From contig NZ_JAPEMV010000001.1 in assembly GCF_026342355.1 (NCBI RefSeq), positions 992,001 through 1,056,000 on the forward strand: DNA of 64,000 nt, read 5' to 3'. Below the pieces are notes generated by a model, which worked only from the letters and a program-made list of their open reading frames with translations, had not been told where the DNA came from and searched no databases. Below, piece after piece: positions 57,525-64,000 of this stretch (position 1 is the first letter of the stretch; each line of letters starts with the position of its first letter). Source of the DNA: Streptomyces sp. NBC_00249. Its GTDB lineage: Bacteria; Actinomycetota; Actinomycetes; Streptomycetales; Streptomycetaceae. The position numbers were made by a program, and so were the translations under genes.

Positions 57525-58361
57525 TTACGGCAGGTCTTCTAGCCGGGCGAGCAGGCCTGCGGCGGTGGCGACGGCCGCGACGGCGTCGGCGCGGGTCCAG
57601 GTGAAGTGCTCGGTGGTGCCCGTGTCGTCGTGCGGGGCGCCGCTGAAGAGGCTGTAGGCGCTCTGGGTGAGCACCGCCCAGCGCTCCTCCTGGTCCCGGT
57701 CCGCGGGCCTCTTCGGCGTCGCCCGTGCATTGACGTTCATGGTGTCGCATGCCTCGCGTACGGCATCGAGGGCCTGGCGGGTGAGCGTCACGGCGTGCTC
57801 GTACCGGCCGTCTCGGATCGCGGTCTTCGCCTCGCGGATCCGTCGGGCCGCGGTCGCACGGTCCTCCACCTCGGTGATCGGGATGAGGACGTCGACGAAG
57901 GCGCCAGCGTTGAGCTGGGTGATCGCATTGCTCCACGTCGCGTGCGGGATGCGTATGACCTCCTGGTCGGAGGAGACGGGCCAGTGCTCCACCTCCGCCA
58001 GGGCGGTCAGGGTGAGATTGGCGCGCAGGGTCAGGTCGGCGCCCGCCCGCATCTTCTCCAGGCCGCGCAGCTGCTGGTCCGTCACAACGGTCTCGAGCGT
58101 GAGCATCGTCCCGAACGACTTCAGTCCGATCGGCCCCGACGTGGCGTGCAGGGCGCCGATCCAGCTCGCGGGGTTGGGCATGTCGTGCGTCCAGAGGGTG
58201 CCGGAGACGAGGAATGGTGCGTCCTCGGCGTAGTCGCCATGGGGGTGCACCTCGAAGCTCAGGGCGAGACGGTGCACGTCCCAGCCTGGGAAGAAGTTGA
58301 CGTACGGCTGCGCCCGGATGTTGACGTTGTAGCCGTTCGGCCCGAATTGGAAGTTGGCCAT
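57525..58361 (-). CDS. Hypothetical protein, unknown
   Basis: 278 aa from ATG 58361 (GAGGAACG upstream). The first ~180 residues look beta-rich (FPGWDVHRLALSFEVHPHGD; APFLVSGTLWTHDMPNPASW; ADLTLRANLTLTALAEVEHW), and the last ~95 are helical (AARRIREAKTAIRDGRYEHA; QSAYSLFSGAPHDDTG), like an abortive-infection-type helical domain in outline only. No motif ties it to a known family. Leftward, downstream of the large NTPase gene with a ~300-bp gap that holds no supported gene. Confidence 0.6.
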   Translation of the reverse strand: MANFQFGPNGYNVNIRAQPYVNFFPGWDVHRLALSFEVHPHGDYAEDAPFLVSGTLWTHDMPNPASWIGALHATSGPIGLKSFGTMLTLETVVTDQQLRGLEKMRAGADLTLRANLTLTALAEVEHWPVSSDQEVIRIPHATWSNAITQLNAGAFVDVLIPITEVEDRATAARRIREAKTAIRDGRYEHAVTLTRQALDAVREACDTMNVNARATPKRPADRDQEERWAVLTQSAYSLFSGAPHDDTGTTEHFTWTRADAVAAVATAAGLLARLEDLP

Positions 58362-58656
58362 CGTTCCTCGCCTGGTTGAAGCCTTGCCCAATGGTGGCAG
58401 GTCGACCGTCGGCGGCGGCAGCGGTTTTATGCACGGCGCTGGCTGGTCAGTGCGCGGGACGATGACTAGGCCGCACGGGTGCCTCGCCTCGGCCTCGAAC
58501 GCCGCCTCCAGCCAGTAGCCGCGGGCCGCCGTGGAAGTGACGGCCCCGGACGCGCTGTCAGGAGCTGATCGCTGGCGGCGTGGCGGCGGACAGGTCGCGC
58601 AAGTCGATGGGAGAAGGCAGCGGTGCCTCCGCCGCACAGAGGCACGCGCTGGGCAA

Positions 58657-61600
58657 TTACCAAGGCTGTGCGGTGGTGCCGTCCGTGTTCAGGCCGAAGC
58701 GCCACAAGTCCACAGCGTCTTTACGATGACCGTTGAGTTCTCGCAGTCGTGCGAGCTCCTGTACCGCGCTGGGGTGCCCGTATGCGATGGATGTCCGGGC
58801 GAGGTGCTCGGCGCCTGCTAGGTCCCCATCGGCTTCCCGTGACCGCTGCAGTGCCAGCATGACGTCGCCGTCTCCGGCGGCTTCGGCCTCCTGGTAGAAG
58901 CGCTTGGACTGCTCCAGGTTGCCGGCTTCCTCGTGCCATTGCCCCAGTTCCACGAGAACCATGGGGTGCCCGGCGAATGCGGCTTCATGGGCGAGGCGCT
59001 CGGCCCCCTCGCCGTCGCCAGCACGCCAGAGCTGCTTCGCGAGGTCACGGAACGGGCCGGGATCTCCGGCTTCCAGGGCTTCTCGGGCAAAGCTCTCGGA
59101 GCCCTCGCTGTCTCCGTCCCGAGCACACCGCTCCGACATGATCCTGAGTCCGACAACGTGCCCGGCTTCGGCGACCAACCGATACAGACGGTCGCTACCC
59201 TCACGGTCCCCGTGCATCGTCCAACGCTTCGCGAGTTCGAGGCACGAGCCAGGGTCCCCGGCTTCCAGCGCCTTGCGAGCGATGACTTCCGCGCCAACGA
59301 GGTCTCCGGCTCGCAGACGCCGCCCAACGAATGCCTGCATTGCCCCGATGTCCCGGGCGTCGGCAGCAAGCTCGTACAGACGCTCAGCGCCGCCACCGTC
59401 GCCACGTCTCTCCCGTACCTGTGCCAGTGCCCCCCACACCCCACGGTCCCCCGCTGCCGCAGCCTGCCGGGCAAGGCGCTCGGCGATATCGCCGTAGCCA
59501 CGGCGCTCCAATCCCACCGCCAGTATCCTCAGCCCCCGAGGATCGCCAGCGTCAGCAGCCCGCTGGTACAGAAGCTCAACGCCCTCACCATTCCCGCTCA
59601 GGACGCGCACCGCGGCCATCTCCAACCACGCGGCGGCGTTTCCGGCCTCAGCTGCCAGCAGGTACAGGCGCTCAGCACTCTCCGTGTTTCCGCGCCGCGC
59701 GGCGACTTGCATGAGTACGTGGGTATCGCCGGCGTCGGCGGCCTCGCAGGCCAGGCGTTCGGCCTCTTCTCCCCTGCCTGCGGCCTCTCGCATCTGGGCT
59801 AGGACGCCCAGGGCGGCCGTGCTTCCGAGCGTGGCAGCCTTGCGGGCGTGCTCTTCGGCGCCCGCCTTGTCCCCAGACTGCTCCCGGCGGGCTGTCAGTT
59901 GGTACAGGGCGGTGGTGTTCCCGGCATTGGCGGCTTGGTGGTACAGCTCGTCGGCTCCCGCATCATCGCCGGCCTGGCGCCGGAGAACAGCCACTTCACA
60001 CAGCGCGGCGCTGTGCCCTTCTTCCGCGGCCCGGAGGTAGAGCGTGGCAGCCTGGCGCAGGAATCCTCGGTTGAGAGCGGCTTCGGCCAGGGGGATCAGG
60101 TCGTCGACAGCGGTGACATGCTCGGCGGCGGCCTCCCAGAAGCTGTCCGGTGGAAGGACGCCACGGCGGGTGCGGGCAGTGTGCTGCTGGAGGTAGTCGG
60201 CCAGCTGGTAGTGCGGAGCGCCCGGTCGCAGCGCACGCCGGGGGCGGATGGCCTCCAGTGGTGCGAGGGCGCCGTGGCAGGGCTCGTTGCACTCGTCCAG
60301 GGCATCGGTGATCCAGGTGCTGGAGAGGCGGTTCCACTCGCTGTCGGTCAGATAGTCCGCCGCTGCGTGTTTCAGCAGGGCGAGCGGAATATCTGGGCTG
60401 TGGCCGTATCGCCGGGCATCCGCAGCGGCATGCAGGACCCCCCGGGCGGCAGCTGACGCGTGGTCGTATCGGTCGATCAGCTGGGGCGTACCGGCGAGGT
60501 ACTGGGTGATGGCTCCGCCCGCTGCTTGGTCGCGGGCCTGGGCGAGGCGGGGGTCCTGTGCGGCGAGTTGCCGAAGAGTGATGAGCTCGTCGCTGGTGAA
60601 CGAATCCGGCAGAGTGAGCTTGGTGCCGATTCCTGTCAGGAGTTCACGCTGCTGGGATTGGACGTCTTCTTTGCCGGCTGGCGGGCGGCGGGTGAGGGTG
60701 CGCCACTTGTCCGGCCACAGGGTCGCCAGCACCAGGACGGGTCCTCTGGCCGGGTCGGCGAGGAGGACGCGGAGTTTCGCGGTGATGTTCTCTGCGGTCC
60801 TCGGCGCACAATCCAGCAGGTAGAGCTGGGCTTCGTTGAGCCAGATCACAGTGTGCGGCCCCACGGACTCCAGGCCGGTGAGCGCAGCTTCGGGGCGGCT
60901 GGGTGCGAGCGGATGCCAGACCTTCCAGTGGCTGGGCAGTGCCTGGATTGCCTCCCAGCAGGCGCGGGTCTTACCGGTGGAGGACCCGCCGATCAGTGTG
61001 ACCATGGCACTCATCCCGTCGGCCGCCCTCTGGACGATGTCCGCCAGCTCCTGATCATGGGCGCGCGGCACGTACAGCGGCAACGGGGGAAGGTCCAGCG
61101 GAACAATCTTGTCGACTGTGACCGCGCGGTGGACCTCCAGCCCGAAGGGGTCGAGCTTGTCGAGGGGCGTGCCGGGGGCGTGCTGGGCGGGGGCATCGTG
61201 CTGGGCGCGATGGCCCTCGACGACAGTCGCTGCGCCGACAGCTGCACCGGCAGGGGGCGCGACGGCAGTCTGCTGCCCCCAGCCGTCGGCCGGGGCGTCG
61301 TGCGGCTGGGCCTCCTCGATGAGCGTGAGGGGCATGTTGGGCGTCCCGCCCCGGGACCCAGCGGTTGGCACGGAACCCGACAGCGATGTCGAGGGGCCAG
61401 TAGGCACGGGAGGGAGTAGTCCCCTGGCGTTGAGAAGGTTGATCACCTTGGTGTAGGCGGGGATGAACTCGTCTCGCGCTCGGCATGCCTGCCGGTTGAG
61501 TTCGTTGCGCTCGGCGCTGGTACCGGGATAGCTGATCTCCAGCACATCCTGACCTTCGTCGGAGATGTCGTTCATTCCGTTGAGCTCGAAGCACAGGGCG

Positions 61601-62181
61601 CCAAGGGCTTCGACGAGTTCGCGGTGGGCTTCCTGCAGTTCGGGGTCGACGTAGTCGGGCCGGTCGGTCTCCAGGGGACGGTGAGCGTCGCACACCGTGT
61701 CGCTCACCGTCAGCGGGACCTTGAGCATCGTCTCGGCGTTCTCGAGCCAACGGAGCCATGAGCCGTCGAGCGGGAGGAGGCGCAGCAGCCGCGCTGCCTT
61801 GGCCACGTCGCCGACATGCGGCGTCACCACGGCCGCGGCGACGAACTGCGCGGAGGTGTCCGCCGGCTCCTTCGGTGCTGCGGACGCGTCCCGTTCGTCG
61901 GCCGCTTCCTTCCGCAGCGCACGCCACCAGCCGATACCCCTCGGGGGGACGCCGTTCTTCTTCGCCCGCGCCTCGAGTAGCTCGATCAGGTACTTGAACG
62001 GCTTGTCGTCCTCGGGGACGTACTCGCCTCGGAACCAGCCGCTGAGCTTGCCCCGGCCCAGCCTCACGATCGGTGTCTGGTTCTTACCCTGCGTTTCAAT
62101 CTGGGTGAATGAGAGGCCCGAGGCGTCTTTCAGCTTCCGCAGGTTCGCGGCCAGCCGGTCACGTGCCGACGACTCCCCCAT
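58657..62181 (-). CDS. HTH - STAND-like P-loop NTPase - TPR/Sel1-like repeat protein
   Basis: 1174 aa. Residues ~5-70 form an XRE-like HTH (LRKLKDASGLSFTQIETQGK, GKLSGWFRGEYVP). A linker with low-complexity Ala/Pro (~300-340) leads to a P-loop NTPase: Walker A TLIGGSSTGKTRACWEA (~395) and Walker B HTVIWLNEAQLYLL (~430). From ~690 to the end about 13 units of ~35 residues repeat a pattern like GDxxGAExLxxxAAxAGD, forming a TPR/Sel1-type solenoid. This HTH-NTPase-repeat plan is that of STAND regulators and antiphage sensors. ATG 62181 has GGGAG five bases upstream. Trigger and effector unknown. Confidence 0.75.
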   Translation of the reverse strand: MGESSARDRLAANLRKLKDASGLSFTQIETQGKNQTPIVRLGRGKLSGWFRGEYVPEDDKPFKYLIELLEARAKKNGVPPRGIGWWRALRKEAADERDASAAPKEPADTSAQFVAAAVVTPHVGDVAKAARLLRLLPLDGSWLRWLENAETMLKVPLTVSDTVCDAHRPLETDRPDYVDPELQEAHRELVEALGALCFELNGMNDISDEGQDVLEISYPGTSAERNELNRQACRARDEFIPAYTKVINLLNARGLLPPVPTGPSTSLSGSVPTAGSRGGTPNMPLTLIEEAQPHDAPADGWGQQTAVAPPAGAAVGAATVVEGHRAQHDAPAQHAPGTPLDKLDPFGLEVHRAVTVDKIVPLDLPPLPLYVPRAHDQELADIVQRAADGMSAMVTLIGGSSTGKTRACWEAIQALPSHWKVWHPLAPSRPEAALTGLESVGPHTVIWLNEAQLYLLDCAPRTAENITAKLRVLLADPARGPVLVLATLWPDKWRTLTRRPPAGKEDVQSQQRELLTGIGTKLTLPDSFTSDELITLRQLAAQDPRLAQARDQAAGGAITQYLAGTPQLIDRYDHASAAARGVLHAAADARRYGHSPDIPLALLKHAAADYLTDSEWNRLSSTWITDALDECNEPCHGALAPLEAIRPRRALRPGAPHYQLADYLQQHTARTRRGVLPPDSFWEAAAEHVTAVDDLIPLAEAALNRGFLRQAATLYLRAAEEGHSAALCEVAVLRRQAGDDAGADELYHQAANAGNTTALYQLTARREQSGDKAGAEEHARKAATLGSTAALGVLAQMREAAGRGEEAERLACEAADAGDTHVLMQVAARRGNTESAERLYLLAAEAGNAAAWLEMAAVRVLSGNGEGVELLYQRAADAGDPRGLRILAVGLERRGYGDIAERLARQAAAAGDRGVWGALAQVRERRGDGGGAERLYELAADARDIGAMQAFVGRRLRAGDLVGAEVIARKALEAGDPGSCLELAKRWTMHGDREGSDRLYRLVAEAGHVVGLRIMSERCARDGDSEGSESFAREALEAGDPGPFRDLAKQLWRAGDGEGAERLAHEAAFAGHPMVLVELGQWHEEAGNLEQSKRFYQEAEAAGDGDVMLALQRSREADGDLAGAEHLARTSIAYGHPSAVQELARLRELNGHRKDAVDLWRFGLNTDGTTAQPW

Positions 62182-62338
62182 GGGTCTCCCTGTTCAGTCT
62201 GAACCAACCGTTGAACACTATCTTCACCCGTGATGGCCTGGCCTGACGCCCTGTTCAGGGGTTCAGGCCCCTCGCTGAACACGCCGGCGCTCCGGCCCCC
62301 TTGTCGTCGTCACCCAGAACGACACGAGGGAGCAGAAG

Positions 62339-62503
62339 ATGAAGATCACCACGAAGCGGGGGCAGGACCGACGGCCCCAAGCGCGGGGGCGCCGGATCGT
62401 CCTGGCGGCAAGGAAGCTGGGCGAGTGGATTGTGCAGGGAGCCTCGTCCGGCGCCGCACGGGAGATCCTGCGGTACGCCCTGGACCTGCTGCTCCAGATG
62501 TGA
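62339..62503 (+). CDS. 54-aa basic amphipathic protein divergent from the NTPase gene
   Basis: MKITTKRGQDRRPQARGRRI opens a very basic N-terminal half; the second half (LGEWIVQGASSGAAREILRY, ALDLLLQM end) could form an amphipathic helix able to meet membranes or nucleic acid. ATG 62339 has GAGGGAG seven bases upstream, an excellent site, and codon use is typical. Divergent from and 157 bp away from the large NTPase gene. Function unknown. Confidence 0.55.
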   Translation: MKITTKRGQDRRPQARGRRIVLAARKLGEWIVQGASSGAAREILRYALDLLLQM

Positions 62504-63107
62504 CTGCCCATGGCCCCCACCTGATGTCACCGGCTACCAGGGCCCCGGGTCCCCGGACAGGACCCGGGACCCTGCCCGGCCAGTACGAAGCCGACCATCC
62601 CAGCCCCAGCGCTGTGAGGATGACAACGGCCCAGCGCAGCGGCGGGCGCTCGGGCTGGTCGTTCGTCTGATTCCGGTCTCCGCGGAAGCTACGCCATGTC
62701 GAGGAGGGCCACGCCGTCACCGACCTGGCCGGCCTCGCCTGTTCCACACCAAGGCCCGCAGCCTCTACCACTTCGCCGTCCCAGGCGTCGACTACACCCA
62801 ACCGGTCGAATCCGACGTGCCCTGGCACTCCGCTGGCCCTCATGCACGATCAACTTCACGGAATCGGTGCCTGATCCAGTTTCAAGGAGCCTCATCACCG
62901 TTGACACCCAACCCAGTCGGCGCAGGTCAGCCCGCTACACACGACTAGCTTCGCTATCGAAGGACAAACTCGGCCTTCGGGCATGGCGCCGGTCACGTCT
63001 CAAGTCGCACCCGAGACGGAACTCGACGCCTCGAAGGCTGCGAATTGCGCCCTGAACAGATCCCTCATTCAACGCGGATAGCGCACTACCGCCAGTTCAA
63101 TGCAAAC
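62504..63107. other. Gap between small gene and nuclease-like gene
   Basis: About 600 bp with no frame that combines a start, a ribosome site and a recognisable product. G+C falls toward the right. I see no RNA gene or repeat. Confidence 0.4.
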
Positions 63108-64000
63108 TCAATCCCGTTGCTGCCTGACCGGCGCCATTCGCAACACGGGCAACCACTGCGACGGGAGGGCCTTTTCGGCCTGGAAGATCTCTGCCAGCTC
63201 TGCCGACGTCAGTGACGAGATCACGCGTCCACGCGCCGTGCGCCAGGCACGCAGGAGTCGGTCGAAGGCATCCAGAACCTGCTCTGGGCCGACATGGTAG
63301 AGCTGCTCCTCCGCCAAGGCGCGTGCAGCCGGCATGACTGCTGGCTTGGGTGACATGAGCAGGCAAACCGAGTCGCTCGGTGCCGAGGTGCCCCGCTCTG
63401 TCTCGGTAGTACGCAGATGCGATCCAGCCTGCCGTACATCACCGGGACCGACCGCACCCTTCGGCTCAGCCTCGCTCTTGGCTTCCCAGGTGACCCAGCG
63501 AGCGTCGTTGAAGATCCACACCGCGTCGGGAGCTGCCGGGTCCTCGTCGTTGTCGTTTCCGTAGCTTTCCGAAGCACCCGCAAGTTGCCCGAGCACGACG
63601 AGACCTGCCTCGTACGCCCGGAACTCCGTGCCTGTGAGCCCGGCACGGGCTGTGGCCACGCGCTCCTCGAACGCGCTGGCGAACCCGGCCTCCTGAACTC
63701 CGATGCCACGCATCGCCGCTTCGTCTAGTTCGTCGAGCTGCGGAGCCAGTGGGGCCTTGGCCTTGTCGCTGGGTGACGCCAGATGTGACAGCCACGACGT
63801 CCCCCTACTCATCCGCTGGGCGTCGCGGAAGTAGTCCGCGCTGGCGGCGAGGTATGCCTGGTCGCCGGTCTGCTGGGCGAGGCGTTGCGTGATGCCAAAG
63901 CCGATGTAGTTCCAGAAGGCAGCGTATCGCCGGGGCGTCCGCTCGCCCTGGAGTTGGTCAAGGACTCTACGAACGGCCTTCAAGGCCCAGTCCCACTGGT
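63108..64000 (-). CDS. C-terminal part of a large protein with PD-(D/E)XK nuclease-like signature
   Basis: The frame is open to the right edge (QWDWALKAVRRVLDQL at the edge), so the start lies outside. The first ~130 visible residues are helical (YIGFGITQRLAQQTGDQAYL). Then DAVWIFNDARWVTWEAKSE shows an Asp followed by Glu-x-Lys, and VRQAGSHLRT supplies the usual following Gln/Arg helix: the order seen in PD-(D/E)XK nuclease domains. The rest is a helical C-terminus. The missing N-terminal part could be a helicase or other motor, as in defence proteins; that is a guess. Confidence 0.6.
   Translation of the reverse strand, partial: QWDWALKAVRRVLDQLQGERTPRRYAAFWNYIGFGITQRLAQQTGDQAYLAASADYFRDAQRMSRGTSWLSHLASPSDKAKAPLAPQLDELDEAAMRGIGVQEAGFASAFEERVATARAGLTGTEFRAYEAGLVVLGQLAGASESYGNDNDEDPAAPDAVWIFNDARWVTWEAKSEAEPKGAVGPGDVRQAGSHLRTTETERGTSAPSDSVCLLMSPKPAVMPAARALAEEQLYHVGPEQVLDAFDRLLRAWRTARGRVISSLTSAELAEIFQAEKALPSQWLPVLRMAPVRQQRD

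Noticed and set aside
1..64000. tRNA genes, rRNA genes and CRISPR arrays
   Set aside because: Looked for cloverleaf-like segments near the mobile element and for regular short repeats; the seven cluster repeats are spaced irregularly by genes and are not a CRISPR array.

Overview
This window comes from a high-GC actinomycete, almost certainly Streptomyces or a close relative. The signs are strong G/C bias at third codon positions, GTG and TTG starts, many 4-bp ATGA/GTGA gene overlaps, a WhiB-family regulator, DUF317, DUF2637 and DUF6415 proteins, MmyB-type XRE regulators and TTA (bldA-type) codons. No rRNA, tRNA or CRISPR array was seen.

Region 1 (1-21.5 kb) is a dormancy/redox-stress island resembling the mycobacterial DosR regulon and the Streptomyces OsdR regulon. 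It holds an Acg-type nitroreductase, a DUF1876 protein, a CtpF-like P-type ATPase, an Rv1733c-like membrane protein, a flavodoxin, PEP synthase, a universal stress protein, a GH65 phosphorylase with a phosphoglucomutase-like HAD enzyme, an HTH-PNPOx protein, a Zn alcohol dehydrogenase, a beta-CASP ribonuclease, a cyclic-nucleotide-domain protein and CBS-BON proteins. Seven copies of a DosR/OsdR-like palindrome (GGRCCG-NN-CGGYCC) lie upstream of these genes, mostly in pairs about two helical turns apart. At 1.35-5.14 kb a 3.4-kb insert (IS5-type transposase remnant, ArsR-like regulator, MFS exporter, DinB-like protein) has replaced the middle of an ABC-2 transporter operon, leaving only the two outer stubs.

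Region 2 (21.6-36.5 kb) is an FxLD-type class I lanthipeptide cluster: a 59-aa precursor with an FNLD leader motif, a PCMT-family methyltransferase, a full LanB, a LanC and a separate SpaB_C-type protein. Upstream sits a translationally coupled trio (APH-fold kinase-like protein, lactate/malate dehydrogenase-like protein, HPr-kinase-like P-loop protein), then a DUF6415 protein, two paralogous XRE regulators and a family 2 glycosyltransferase. A 45-50-bp double inverted repeat occurs seven times, only in the gaps between transcription units of this cluster. Three genes contain TTA codons.

Region 3 (36.9-45.7 kb) holds an exported beta-carbonic anhydrase and two operons whose promoters share the operator TTGCA-N6-TGCAA. 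One encodes small proteins and an RsbW-like ATPase. The other encodes ArsR, a SulP anion transporter, a PNPOx protein, an RsbW-like ATPase, a STAS-like protein and a PhnA-domain protein. A second ArsR gene carries the same operator. A thioesterase and an MmyB-type regulator follow.

Region 4 (about 46-56.5 kb) is a mobilizable element without a visible integrase: replication organiser, DnaC-like ATPase, WhiB, DUF2637 membrane protein, a clear oriT with an IncP-like nic sequence, MobC, a MOBP-type relaxase, then cargo (lipoprotein, DUF317 proteins) and a cysteine desulfurase scrap.

Region 5 (56.9-64 kb) looks like a defence-type region: two unknown proteins, a 1174-aa HTH/P-loop NTPase/TPR-like-repeat protein, a divergent 54-aa protein, and the C-terminal part of a protein with a PD-(D/E)XK nuclease-like signature that runs off the right edge.
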